Positions 34,090 to 43,340 of a stretch of 64,000 bases of DNA are shown here, piece after piece. The translations under genes and the position numbers were made by a program. The notes under the pieces are model-generated. The model was not told the DNA's origin and searched no databases. It was given only the letters and a program-made list of their open reading frames with translations. Source of the DNA: Arthrobacter sp. efr-133-R2A-120 (GTDB taxonomy: Bacteria > Actinomycetota > Actinomycetes > Actinomycetales > Micrococcaceae); the NCBI RefSeq assembly GCF_030209835.1, contig NZ_JARVRF010000028.1, forward strand, positions 1-64,000, written 5' to 3'. How positions within the stretch are numbered: position 1 is the first letter of the stretch; the number at the start of each line of letters is the position of its first letter.

Positions 34090-34966
34090 GATTAATATGA
34101 TCCAGGCCATCGTTATGGGCCTGCTGCAGGGAATCACCGAGCTCTTCCCGATTTCCAGCCTCGGCCACAGCGTCATCCTTCCCAAACTCTTCGGTTGGGG
34201 CCTGGACCAGAAGGCACCGGAATTCCTGAACTTCCTCATTGCCACCCACTTGGCTACAGCAATTGTGCTCTTCTTCTTCTTCCTCCGGGACTGGGTTGAA
34301 ATCGCCAAAGGTCTTGGCCGTTCCATCCGGGACAGGAAGATCGCTCCGTCAGACACGTATGCGAAGCTCGGCTGGCTCCTTGTGGTTGGAACCGTGCCTG
34401 CCGGAATTATCGGCTTGGTCTTGGAAAAGCCCATTCGGAATCTCTTCGGTTCCCCGCTGATCGCAGCCGCCTTCCTGGTGGTCAACGGTCTCGTGCTTTT
34501 CGGGGCCGAACGCCTGCGGACAAGGGACAGCCGCCGCGCCGCGGAGCACCCGGCCACTGCAACGGCTTCCGACGCCGAAATCGCAACCCTGCCGTGGAAG
34601 CGCGCCTTGGCAATCGGAACCGCCCAGGCAGCAGCCCTCATCCCGGGTATCTCCCGTTCCGGCTCGTCTATGGCCGGCGGTCTGCTGTCCGGGCTGAACA
34701 ACGAGAACGCCGCGCGCTTCAGCTTCCTGCTTGCTACGCCGATCATCGGCGCCGCAGCCCTGCTCAAGCTGCCCGACCTTTTCACCCCGGCCATGGCCGA
34801 CGAGCGCGGCGTGTTCCTGGTGGGGGCGCTGTGCGCCGGTGTCGCCGCGTGGTTCGCCACCAAGTTCCTGCTTCGCTTCTTTGAGACCCGGACCCTGACG
34901 CCGTTCGCAATCTACTCGGTGGTCGGCGGAGCGATCTACTTCATCCTGATGCTCGTCATGGGCTAG
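34088..34966 (+). CDS. uppP: undecaprenyl-diphosphatase (UppP/BacA)
   Basis: 292 aa, eight or so membrane helices. The first active-site motif is GLLQGITELFPISSLGH (Gln/Glu of the E-rich loop, with FPISSLGH where many homologues have LPVSSSGH) and the second is IPGISRSGSSMAGG. It recycles the lipid carrier undecaprenyl diphosphate for cell-wall synthesis and gives basal bacitracin tolerance. ATG 34088 is chosen; ATG 34097 is an alternative. Its 5' end touches the divergent channel gene. Confidence 0.95.
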   Translation: MINMIQAIVMGLLQGITELFPISSLGHSVILPKLFGWGLDQKAPEFLNFLIATHLATAIVLFFFFLRDWVEIAKGLGRSIRDRKIAPSDTYAKLGWLLVVGTVPAGIIGLVLEKPIRNLFGSPLIAAAFLVVNGLVLFGAERLRTRDSRRAAEHPATATASDAEIATLPWKRALAIGTAQAAALIPGISRSGSSMAGGLLSGLNNENAARFSFLLATPIIGAAALLKLPDLFTPAMADERGVFLVGALCAGVAAWFATKFLLRFFETRTLTPFAIYSVVGGAIYFILMLVMG

Positions 34967-35087
34967 TTCCGGTGAAAGCATCGAGCGAAGGCATTGAAAC
35001 TGTCAGAGGCCCCGCATAGGGTTTGTCTGTCTCCACCACCCACTCATGAAACCGTGGAACAACCGCGGTAACGACACAGGAGCAAAC

Positions 35088-35867
35088 ATGCCCACGCCTG
35101 ACATCACCCCCGGTTCACCGTGCTGGATCGACCTGATGACCTCGGACCCGGAGAAGGCAAAGTCCTTCTACAACACGCTCTTCGGCTGGACCTACGAGAC
35201 CGGGGACCAGGAAAAGTACGGCGGCTACATCACGGCCTCGAAGGACGGCAAAATGGTTGCCGGGATCATGCAGAAGCAGGAAGACATGGGCCAGATGCCC
35301 GATGTCTGGTCCACCTACCTGCGCACTGACGACATCAAAGCCACCACCGAAGCGGCCCTCGCCAACGGCGGCCAGGTCTACATGGAACCCATGGAAGTGC
35401 CGGACCAGGGAACCATGGCGATGTACGCGGATTCGTCCGGAGCGGCCATCGGTGCCTGGCAGTTCGGCGAGATGAAGGGATATCAGCTGGCTGCCGAAAC
35501 AGGCGCACCCGCCTGGCACGAGCTCTTCGCCAAGGAGTACGACTCCGCCGTTTCCTTCTACCAGAAGGTCTTCGGTTGGGAAACCACCGTCGTGGGCGAT
35601 ACCCCGGAGTTCCGTTACACCACGCTCGGGGCGGGCGATGACTCCAAGGCAGGCATCATGGATGCCTCCGGTTTCCTCCCGGCCGAGGTGCCGTCCTACT
35701 GGGGCGTCTACTTCGCGGTGGACAAGGTCGATGCCACGATCGAGCAGGCCGTCTCCTTGGGCGCTACCGTGATCCAGGCGGCTGAAGACACCCCCTACGG
35801 GCGGATGGCCACCCTGACCGACCCCACGGGTGCGATCTTCAAGCTCATCGAAAACCAGGCTGCCTAG
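35088..35867 (+). CDS. VOC family protein, two glyoxalase-like domains
   Basis: 259 aa. Two tandem VOC halves: residues ~5-120 (GSPCWIDLMTSDPEKAKSFY, FGWTYE) and ~135-259 (PAWHELFAKEYDSAVSFYQKVFGW, ending PTGAIFKLIE). This layout matches actinobacterial Cfp30B-type proteins, whose substrate is not known. Metal ligands are only partly conserved. ATG 35088 has AGGAG at 35078-35082, 5 nt upstream; an upstream in-frame ATG (35046) lacks one. Confidence 0.88.
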   Translation: MPTPDITPGSPCWIDLMTSDPEKAKSFYNTLFGWTYETGDQEKYGGYITASKDGKMVAGIMQKQEDMGQMPDVWSTYLRTDDIKATTEAALANGGQVYMEPMEVPDQGTMAMYADSSGAAIGAWQFGEMKGYQLAAETGAPAWHELFAKEYDSAVSFYQKVFGWETTVVGDTPEFRYTTLGAGDDSKAGIMDASGFLPAEVPSYWGVYFAVDKVDATIEQAVSLGATVIQAAEDTPYGRMATLTDPTGAIFKLIENQAA

Positions 35868-35901
35868 GGCCCACCAGCTAGGCGCAGCCCACCACCCACC
35901 A

Positions 35902-36003
35902 GAGAGCATGCTCTCCCCCGGCCCCGGCGAGTGGAGATATCAGGTTTATGTCCACTCGTCGGTACGGGCGGAGAGCATGCTCATTTTTATTGGTGGAACA
36001 TGC
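35902..36003. repeat. GAGAGCATGCTC palindrome cluster
   Basis: GAGAGCATGCTCTC (35902-35915), GAGAGCATGCTC (35971-35982), and a third partial CATGCTCATTTTT near 35999. Between them, CGAGTGGA (35928-35935) is mirrored by TCCACTCG (35951-35958). It sits between convergent genes. Confidence 0.6.
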
Positions 36004-38013
36004 TCATTTTTGGAGGGGAAGGCCGAGCATGTCCCTGGCGATTTCATCGGCGTCGCGGAGGGTCCGTTGCCCACTCCGATAGCCGCGACCATCGGAAGGC
36101 CGGGCTTCGGCGGCAATGGCCGTCCCCCACTGGGTCGAAGAAAGCTGCAGGCCAAGGGCGTACATTCCCGGAGTCACGGAACCGTTGGCGCCCACCAAAC
36201 GGTAGGGATGCGGCTGGACGTCCAAGCCGGAGGTCTGCACCGGCGTTCCCTCGGCAGTCATCATTACCTTGGGCCGCACCAAGCCGTCGGCGAGCAACTG
36301 CCGCAGGAGCGGAGAAACACTCACGCCCACCCGGTTCGCCGGGGACATGGCCTCAATCAGCGTCCTGGCTTCCGCGGCGTCGTCGTGCACCCATGCGGAC
36401 ACCGCGCGGAAGGCGCGCTGGGAACGGTCAACACTGAATCGCGGATCCGGGCCCACGAAACTTACGACGCCGGCACGCGCCAAAGCGGCCAACTGTTCGG
36501 CGCGCAGGGCCGGAGGACCGCTCGCGAGTCCCTCAACGAAGGATTCGAACCAGCCCCGGAGCTCACCGACCCACGACTCGTCCGTGATGCCGCCGTCGGC
36601 CACGGCGCTCTTCAGGATGGCCCGTCCGGTATGCAAGGCACCGATCGCCATCTTCACTGGATCTGCTTCTCCGAGCGCGGAGCGGCGGGCGTCGTCGTCC
36701 AGATAGTCCACGACGGCGGCGTCGAGTTCCTTCCTGGACGCGAAGGAATGTCCGGCCAAAGGCGCGGCGAGTCCCAGCAGGTCAAGGCGGCGCGACGCTG
36801 CGACATGGGTGGAGACCAACTCCCCGACCTGGTTTTCCCATCGCCCGGTGGCATGCGCGTGGGGCTGCAAAAAGTCTTCGAGGGCGGCCAGGAATTCCGT
36901 CGCATCAGACACGGCCACTGGTTCGGCTACGACCAGAGTTGAATAGTATGCCCACAACGCATCCCGATGCAGGAGGGGCCAAAGATCGTGGTCGAAGCCA
37001 GGTTGGATGCCCGCCGCGGCGAAGCGTTCCACCGCGCTCTCCGTCAGATAGCGCAATCGCACGGACTTGGGATAGTAGCCGTCCAAACCGGCCTTGGCCC
37101 GGTAAGGAGTGCCACGCCTGGATGCCGCGATGATCTTCGGTTCCCGGCCCGAAGGCACGTACTTGAGCTTTCCCTGGAGACCGTCTTCGGCCGGCACGAA
37201 CTGTCCCCCGCGGCCTTCCGTCAGTTGGCCCATGACGTCGAAGAAATTCAGGCCCATGCCCCGGACCAGGACCGTCTCCCCGTCCGGGACCAGTGCCCAG
37301 TCCACGTCGGCAGGTGCGGCTGGCGGCACGTAGAGGAGCCCGAGCTCCCCCGCCACCTCCCTGAAAGAACGCTGCTCCGGGTTGAGCCGGGACTCAAGGT
37401 GGCCCAGCGCGAGGACAAGGGAATCCACGGTGAGCCGAGCGCCGTCGTCGAGTTCGACGTCGAACCCTCCGCCCGCGGGCTGACCAGGCGAACCGTCCGG
37501 ATCGCCCTCCGCCGGACCGCCAGCCAGGGGATGCACCGCCACGGCGTTTTTCCGATGGAAGGCGATCTCCACGCCAGCCGGGACACGGTCCAGCAGTTCC
37601 TCCAAAGTGGATCGCAGGTACCGTCCGTAAAGGGCACGGCTGGGAAAGTCGTCCGAGGCGAGGGCGGCAAGTTCGGCCCGTTCCTCAGCACTCAAGCCAT
37701 GGCCGCCGACGGACCGCTGCTCAGCCCGCCACTGCTCAAAGGAGCCGCCGCCCAGGGGCGGCGCGAGTCGCTCGTCCTCGGGGATCAGTGTGGGGTAGAA
37801 CGACTGCGTGTTCATGAGGTACAGCCGGGACTGCTCGGGCTGCCAGACGTGCCCGGGACCGGCAGGATAGGGGTCCACGACGTCGATATGCAGCGAACGC
37901 CCTTGTGATTCCGTCGCGGCCCAATTGGCGAGCAAACGCTCCAGCACACTGGTGCCGCGGGGACCTGCCCCGATCAGCCCAACCCGAATGTTCTGCGATT
38001 TACCCACGCCCAA
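36004..38013 (-). CDS. FAD/NAD(P)-binding protein (FAD_NAD_binding_9 type)
   Basis: 669 aa. VGLIGAGPRGTSVLERLL (about 11-28) is a dinucleotide-binding motif, and VVDPYPAGPGHVW with LYLMNTQSFYP fits the FAD_NAD_binding_9 family, large putative flavoproteins common in actinobacteria. The remainder (about 200-669) is specific to the family and mostly uncharacterised. The reaction is unknown. The frame starts with TTG at 38013; a GTG at 38007 has TAGGCT 5 nt upstream and is a good alternative. No obvious partner gene. Confidence 0.8.
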   Translation of the reverse strand: MGVGKSQNIRVGLIGAGPRGTSVLERLLANWAATESQGRSLHIDVVDPYPAGPGHVWQPEQSRLYLMNTQSFYPTLIPEDERLAPPLGGGSFEQWRAEQRSVGGHGLSAEERAELAALASDDFPSRALYGRYLRSTLEELLDRVPAGVEIAFHRKNAVAVHPLAGGPAEGDPDGSPGQPAGGGFDVELDDGARLTVDSLVLALGHLESRLNPEQRSFREVAGELGLLYVPPAAPADVDWALVPDGETVLVRGMGLNFFDVMGQLTEGRGGQFVPAEDGLQGKLKYVPSGREPKIIAASRRGTPYRAKAGLDGYYPKSVRLRYLTESAVERFAAAGIQPGFDHDLWPLLHRDALWAYYSTLVVAEPVAVSDATEFLAALEDFLQPHAHATGRWENQVGELVSTHVAASRRLDLLGLAAPLAGHSFASRKELDAAVVDYLDDDARRSALGEADPVKMAIGALHTGRAILKSAVADGGITDESWVGELRGWFESFVEGLASGPPALRAEQLAALARAGVVSFVGPDPRFSVDRSQRAFRAVSAWVHDDAAEARTLIEAMSPANRVGVSVSPLLRQLLADGLVRPKVMMTAEGTPVQTSGLDVQPHPYRLVGANGSVTPGMYALGLQLSSTQWGTAIAAEARPSDGRGYRSGQRTLRDADEIARDMLGLPLQK

Positions 38014-38066
38014 GCCTAACTTCTTGTGACTTGCTTCCTTCTCAGACAGTCACTCTAGGATGAGGG

Positions 38067-40328
38067 ATGACCACCACAGCAGCTGATCAAGCGCCCGCGC
38101 CCGACAACGAAACTGCCCAGGGAACCGCAATCGCCCCCGAACCTGTCGACGAGAATATCTGGCTCGAGGACATTCACGGCGAGGAACAGCTGGCCTGGGT
38201 ACGGGAGCAAAATGCCCGCACCGAAGACTTGCTCGACGACGCCGACTACGCCGCATTGGAAGCCGGAATCCTGGAGGTTCTGGACTCCACGGACAGGATC
38301 GCCATGGTCAACAAGCGCGGCGAGCACTACTACAACTTCTGGAAGGACCAGCAGAACCCCAAGGGCCTCTGGCGCCGGACCACATGGCAGAGCTACCTCA
38401 GCGACGCCCCGGAATGGGACGTCCTCCTCGACATCGATGCACTCGCCGCAGCCGAGGGCGAAGAATGGGTTTTCCACGGCGCAAACTTCCTGCGCCCTGC
38501 CGATGGCGAACCGCACCGCCTCGCCATCATCGCCCTCTCCCCCGACGGCGGCGACGCCAACCGCCACCGCGAGTTCGACGTCGAATCCCGCACCTTCGTG
38601 GACCCTGCCGCAGGCGGCTTCGACCTTCCGACCGCGAAAGGCAACGTGAGCTGGCTCGACGCCGATACCCTCCTGGTTGCCACGACCGCCGACGGCCTGC
38701 CGAAAACCAGCTCTTCCTACGCGCGCACCGGGGTGAAGCTCCGTCGCGGCCAATCCCTGGCCGAAGCAGAGCGGATCTTCGAGATCCCCGAAGACCACAT
38801 GATGGCGCTCGTCGCCCACGACTCCACCCCGGGATTCGAACGCACTTTCGCCGTGGACTGGATCGACTTCTTCAACCGGACCACTTCCGTGCTGCGCGAC
38901 GACGCGTGGCTGGCCATTGATGTCCCCACTGACGTCAACCTCAGTTCCCACCGCGAATGGCTCATGTTCCGCCCACGGCAGGACTGGCACGTGGATGGAA
39001 CCACCTACGCCGCCGGGTCCCTGTTGGCTGCCGACTTCGAGGGCTACTTGTCCGGGGCACGCGACTTCACCGTGCTTTTCACCCCGGATGAGCACACGTC
39101 CCTCCAGTCGTGGAGCTGGACCCGGAACTACCTCCTCCTGAACCTGCTGCACGACGTCTCTTCCGAAATCAGGGTGCTCGACCCGGCCAGCAAGGATTCC
39201 GCCGGCGGTTGGGCCTCGACTTTGTTGGATGCGTGCCCGCCGCTGCACGACGTGAACGCCTACGCCGTGGATGACGAGGACGAAGCAGAAGGCGACGACG
39301 CCGGCAACGACTACTGGCTCGTCGCTACCGGCTTCACCACCCCCACGACACTCATGCGCGGCACCTTGTCCCCGGGCATCGCCGGCTACACGCTCGACGC
39401 AGGCCATGACGGCGGGGTGGCGAGCACGCACGCAGTAGTGAAGTCCTCGCCGTCGTTCTTCAACGAGGCGGACTACGAGGTCCAGCAGCACTTCGCTACC
39501 TCAGCAGACGGTACGCGCGTGCCCTATTTCCAGGTCGCGTCCAAAGATCTGGACCTCGACGGCGAGAACCCCACACAGCTCTCGGGCTACGGCGGGTTCG
39601 AAGTCTCAAGGACCCCCGCCTACAGCGGAGCCATCGGGCGCGCCTGGCTGGAGCGCCGGAGCGAAAGCATCACGTCCGACGACGGCTCCGCGCCACATTC
39701 ACGTGGCGGCGTCTACGTCGTGGCCAACATCCGCGGCGGCGGCGAGTATGGTCCCGCATGGCACCGGGCAGCCTTGCAGGAGAATCGGCACCGCGCGTTC
39801 GAGGATTTCGCCGCTGTGGCGCAGCATCTCATTTCGCGGGGCGTCACCAGTCCGCGGAGGCTCGGCTGCGTGGGCGGCTCCAACGGCGGACTACTGGTAG
39901 GCAACATGCTGACCCAGTACCCGGAGCTGTTCGGAGCGATCTCCTGCGGCGTCCCGTTGCTGGACATGCGCCGCTACACCAAGCTTTCGGCTGGCTACTC
40001 CTGGATTGCCGAGTACGGCGATCCCGACGTGCCGGAACAGTGGGAGTACATCCGCACCTTCTCGCCGTACCACCTGCTGCGCGACGGAGTGGAGTACCCG
40101 GAGACGTTCATCTGGACAGCCACCTCCGATGACCGTGTAGGCCCGGTCCAGGCCCGGAAGATGGCAGCCCGGATGCAGGCAATGGGCATCCCGAACGTGT
40201 GGTTCCACGAAGCACTTGAAGGCGGTCACGCAGGTGCCTCGGACAACCGCCAGGCGGCCTCGCTCCAAGCCCGCAGCCAGCACTTCCTGTGGCGGGCGCT
40301 TGCCGGCAAGAAGGGCTCGGGGCACTAG
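38067..40328 (+). CDS. prolyl oligopeptidase family serine peptidase (S9A)
   Basis: 753 aa. A long N-terminal beta-propeller region (about 60-480) precedes the alpha/beta-hydrolase domain. The catalytic Ser lies in CVGGSNGGLLVG (about 615), the Asp in TATSDDRVGP and the His in LEGGHAGASD; VVANIRGGGEYGPAWH is the S9 oxyanion segment. No signal peptide: a cytoplasmic peptidase for short, probably proline-containing peptides. The substrate is not certain, since the family also holds carbohydrate esterase-like members. It is divergent from the FAD protein. Confidence 0.92.
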   Translation: MTTTAADQAPAPDNETAQGTAIAPEPVDENIWLEDIHGEEQLAWVREQNARTEDLLDDADYAALEAGILEVLDSTDRIAMVNKRGEHYYNFWKDQQNPKGLWRRTTWQSYLSDAPEWDVLLDIDALAAAEGEEWVFHGANFLRPADGEPHRLAIIALSPDGGDANRHREFDVESRTFVDPAAGGFDLPTAKGNVSWLDADTLLVATTADGLPKTSSSYARTGVKLRRGQSLAEAERIFEIPEDHMMALVAHDSTPGFERTFAVDWIDFFNRTTSVLRDDAWLAIDVPTDVNLSSHREWLMFRPRQDWHVDGTTYAAGSLLAADFEGYLSGARDFTVLFTPDEHTSLQSWSWTRNYLLLNLLHDVSSEIRVLDPASKDSAGGWASTLLDACPPLHDVNAYAVDDEDEAEGDDAGNDYWLVATGFTTPTTLMRGTLSPGIAGYTLDAGHDGGVASTHAVVKSSPSFFNEADYEVQQHFATSADGTRVPYFQVASKDLDLDGENPTQLSGYGGFEVSRTPAYSGAIGRAWLERRSESITSDDGSAPHSRGGVYVVANIRGGGEYGPAWHRAALQENRHRAFEDFAAVAQHLISRGVTSPRRLGCVGGSNGGLLVGNMLTQYPELFGAISCGVPLLDMRRYTKLSAGYSWIAEYGDPDVPEQWEYIRTFSPYHLLRDGVEYPETFIWTATSDDRVGPVQARKMAARMQAMGIPNVWFHEALEGGHAGASDNRQAASLQARSQHFLWRALAGKKGSGH

Positions 40329-40424
40329 CGCCCTTAACGGCGGAGCCCCCGACGGCAGCCCGCGTCCCCGTTTTGCACTGGGTGCCCAGTTCTGCGTATC
40401 CTTGGTTGGCTAGCAATAGCAACT

Positions 40425-40512
40425 GGAGACGTGCCAGAGCGGCCGAATGGGCTTCACTGCTAATGAAGTGTGGGGCACAACTCCACCGGGGGTTCAAATC
40501 CCCCCGTCTCCG
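40425..40512 (+). tRNA. tRNA-Ser (anticodon GCT)
   Basis: 88 nt, class II. Acceptor GGAGACG/CGTCTCC, anticodon stem CTTCA/TGAAG with loop CTGCTAA, variable arm GTGGGGCACAACTCCAC, T arm GGGGG/CCCCC, discriminator G. CCA is not encoded. Confidence 0.95.
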
Positions 40513-40518
40513 CGTTTT

Positions 40519-40546
40519 GGCCCCGGTCCCTGACCGGGGCCTTTTT
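40519..40546 (+). terminator. terminator of tRNA-Ser(GCT)
   Basis: GGCCCCGGTC pairs with GACCGGGGCC around a 3-nt loop, followed by TTTTT. Confidence 0.9.
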
Positions 40547-40729
40547 GCGTTCCGGGAGTTTTGGGTTCCGGGACTTTCAGCGTTCCTTGGTCTTTTCGTT
40601 ACGGTCTTCAGCGGCCACGGTCTTCAGCGGCCGATCCTGGCGGCGAAGATTCATGTCTCCGACTCTTTGAATTCAGCTCGCGCCAATAGCCTCGTCCGGG
40701 TAACGGAGACCAACGACGAGGAGAGATTC

Positions 40730-41815
40730 ATGCGTTCAATGACGAGATTCGCGATCGCGACGGTTGGGGCCGTCCTGTTGTCAACCGCGTTGCTCACTCC
40801 GCCGGCACTGGCGGCCAACCCCGGTAGCAACACTTCGGGACAGAATAGCTCCAACGGCAACGGACACCAAGGCAATACCGAAGGCTTCAGCTTCGGCGTC
40901 ATCGGCGACGTACCCTACGGTGCCGCTGAGATCCAAGCCTTCCCGTCCTACATCCAGGACCTCAACGCACACAAGGAACTGAGCTTTGTAGCACACGTGG
41001 GCGATATCAAGAACGGATCTTCCCAGTGCACTGACGAGTACTTCGAAGCCATCAAGAAGAACTTCGAAAGCTTTACTGCTCCGCTCGTCTACACCCCGGG
41101 GGACAACGAGTGGACTGACTGTCACCGAGCGAACAACGGTGCCTACAACCCGTTGGAAAGACTAGCCAAGGTTCGGGAAGTGTTCTTCCCGAAGCCGGGT
41201 GTCACGCTTGGTTCGCCCATGCAGGTGAAGTCACAGGCAAAGGAAGGCTTCCCGGAGAACGTCAGCTTCCGCAAGCATGAGGTCGCCTTCACTGCGGTCA
41301 ACATTCCGGGCAGCGATAATTCGATGCTGCCTTGGACGGGACTCGGCCAGACCCAGCCCACCGCCGCCCAAGTGGACGAGGTACAGCAGAGGACCGAGGC
41401 TGACATCCAGGAGTTGAGGGACACCTTCCGCAAGGCGCGGAACAACGGCGACCGGGCCGTCGTCGTGATGACGCAGGCGGACATGTTCGACCCGACAGTC
41501 GCAGCCCCTTCACAGGCGGATTTTGGCGCTTTCAAACCCCTGGTGCAGACCTTGATCGAGGAATCGAACGCGTTCGGCGGCCCGGTCTACCTGATCAACG
41601 GCGACAGCCACGTTTACAACCAAGACCACCCCCTCGCCGCCGGTTCCACGTGGCTGTCCTTCTACGGTCAGGCCACAGCGGCGAAGAACCTGACGCGAAT
41701 CACCGTGGATGGATCCAACAATGCCAAAGACTGGCTCAAGGTCACGGTCAACCCGGAGGAAGCAACGAGCGTCATGTCGTTCGAACGGGTCCCGTTCACG
41801 CACCCGGCTTCGTAG
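40730..41815 (+). CDS. secreted metallophosphatase-like protein
   Basis: 361 aa. A Sec signal peptide (MRSMTRFAIATVGAVLLSTA, cleavage near ALA-AN) is followed by a Ser/Asn/Gly-rich linker and a calcineurin-like fold: GVIGDVPYG, HVGDIKNGSS, TPGDNEWTDC and INGDSHVYNQDH are spaced like the metal motifs GDxHx, GDxxD, GDNE and GHxH, but several ligands are replaced, so activity needs proof. ATG 40730 has GAGGAGAG 5-12 nt upstream; the open frame further upstream runs through the tRNA and is not coding. It is alone in its unit. Confidence 0.75.
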   Translation: MRSMTRFAIATVGAVLLSTALLTPPALAANPGSNTSGQNSSNGNGHQGNTEGFSFGVIGDVPYGAAEIQAFPSYIQDLNAHKELSFVAHVGDIKNGSSQCTDEYFEAIKKNFESFTAPLVYTPGDNEWTDCHRANNGAYNPLERLAKVREVFFPKPGVTLGSPMQVKSQAKEGFPENVSFRKHEVAFTAVNIPGSDNSMLPWTGLGQTQPTAAQVDEVQQRTEADIQELRDTFRKARNNGDRAVVVMTQADMFDPTVAAPSQADFGAFKPLVQTLIEESNAFGGPVYLINGDSHVYNQDHPLAAGSTWLSFYGQATAAKNLTRITVDGSNNAKDWLKVTVNPEEATSVMSFERVPFTHPAS

Positions 41816-41903
41816 CCAAAGCGATCCAAGCAAGACGCGGATGGCCAAGAGTCGCCGGAGTCTCCGTGATGGAGGTTCCGGCGATTGGCGTCCCCAAGGC
41901 TCT

Positions 41904-43340
41904 CTAGCCGCGCCGTTTCTCGGGCTTGCTCACAACGCTGCGGCTGACTTCGGCTCCGGCGTGCCGGTGCAGCGTGAGGCTGTCCACCGTGCTCAACAGC
42001 ATCACGGCAGCCATGGCGAGGAAGGCGCCACGGTACGCCGAGGAAGGGCCGTCGCCGAAGAACGACGGATGGTCGAAGAGACGCAGGAAGAGCGCACCCA
42101 CCGCAATACCGGCGCCCGCGGCCAGTTGCACCAACGTGGCTGACACTGCGTTGGCCGAGGGAAGCTCCCCCGGGACGATATCCGCATACTGCACGGAGGC
42201 GTACGCCGAGAAGCCGATCGAACGGAAGGCCCCGCTGGCCAGCAGCAAGGCAAAAATCAAAGGCTCCGGGGTCCCTGCGTTGAGGGCCGCACAAGCGGCA
42301 AAGGTGACGGCCGACGCGAAAGAGGCGAAGACCAACACAGGCTTGAAACCGAACCGCCGAATGATGGGCGTGGTGGCCGGCTTGATGCCGATGTTGCCGA
42401 TGAACACCGCGGCCACCATCGCACCGGATTTAAGTGGATCCCAGCCAAAGCCGTCCTGGAACAACAGCGGTAGCAGAAACGGCACCGAGCTGATGGTCAG
42501 GCGATAGACGAACCCTCCGGTGGAAGTGGCCCGGAACGTGCGAGTGGCGAAAACCCGGAGATCGAAGAGCGGGGCCTTGGCCTTGAGCATCCACCACGCC
42601 GCTCCGGCCAAAGCCACCGCTCCGGCCAGCAGCACGGCTGCCGGGACCGCGCCCGCGCCATGGCCGCCAACCCCTTCAAGACCCACCACAAGCGATCCGA
42701 CGCCGAAAGTGGTGAGTGTGAGGCCGAGCCAGTCGAGCCGCCGGCCGGCATCGCCTCCCGTTCGCGGAACCAGCCTCAGGGCTGCAATGAACGCAGCAAG
42801 GCCCAGCGGGACGTTGATCAGGAAGATCCAGTGCCAGGAAAGGTAGGTTGTGAAAGCTCCGCCCACAAGCGGCGCCAAAACGGGGGCCAACAACCCGGGC
42901 CAAACAAGGAATGCCGTGGCTCGGAGGAGCTCCGACTTGGGTGTGCCCCGCAGCACTACGAGAGTCCCTACCGGCACCATCATCGCCCCACCGGCGCCTT
43001 GTGCCACCCGGCTCAACGTCAACAGGGTGAGATCCTGGCTTGCTGCGCACAGCAGCGACGCAACGGTGAACACAGCGATAGCCAGACAGAAGATCCGACG
43101 CGCGCCAAAGCGTTCTGCGAGCCAACTGCTGAGCGGAATTCCCATGGCCACGGTCACCAAGTAAGCAGTCATCGTAACGTTGACATCGGCCGAGACCACT
43201 TTGAAGTCGGCCGCGATGCTCGGCATGGCGGTAGTAAGGACTGTTCCGTCCAGGAACTCCATGAAGAAGGTGGCGGCAACCAGCAACGCGAGCCGTGGCT
43301 GCCACTTGGATTCGGGCTGGACGTCCGGGGCTGCGCCCAT
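41904..43340 (-). CDS. MFS transporter, DHA2-like drug exporter
   Basis: About 478 aa with ~14 hydrophobic segments. FMEFLDGTVLTTAMPSIA is motif D1 of drug:H+ antiporters, and WLAERFGARRIFCLA is the loop 2-3 motif A. Such proteins export toxic compounds at the cytoplasmic membrane; the substrate is unknown. The ATG at 43340 overlaps the stop of the helicase gene by one base (TGATG); a GTG at 43343 is an alternative. Co-transcription with a RecQ-type helicase is curious. Confidence 0.9.
   Translation of the reverse strand: MGAAPDVQPESKWQPRLALLVAATFFMEFLDGTVLTTAMPSIAADFKVVSADVNVTMTAYLVTVAMGIPLSSWLAERFGARRIFCLAIAVFTVASLLCAASQDLTLLTLSRVAQGAGGAMMVPVGTLVVLRGTPKSELLRATAFLVWPGLLAPVLAPLVGGAFTTYLSWHWIFLINVPLGLAAFIAALRLVPRTGGDAGRRLDWLGLTLTTFGVGSLVVGLEGVGGHGAGAVPAAVLLAGAVALAGAAWWMLKAKAPLFDLRVFATRTFRATSTGGFVYRLTISSVPFLLPLLFQDGFGWDPLKSGAMVAAVFIGNIGIKPATTPIIRRFGFKPVLVFASFASAVTFAACAALNAGTPEPLIFALLLASGAFRSIGFSAYASVQYADIVPGELPSANAVSATLVQLAAGAGIAVGALFLRLFDHPSFFGDGPSSAYRGAFLAMAAVMLLSTVDSLTLHRHAGAEVSRSVVSKPEKRRG

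Noticed and set aside
34090..34863. Upstream half of the channel reading frame, antisense to uppP
   Set aside because: The translation is Arg/Ser/Ala-rich and lacks helices expected of a channel; uppP is well supported here.
40289..40729. N-terminal extension of the metallophosphatase-like protein
   Set aside because: It would run through the tRNA-Ser gene and its terminator; the signal peptide and ribosome site mark ATG 40730.
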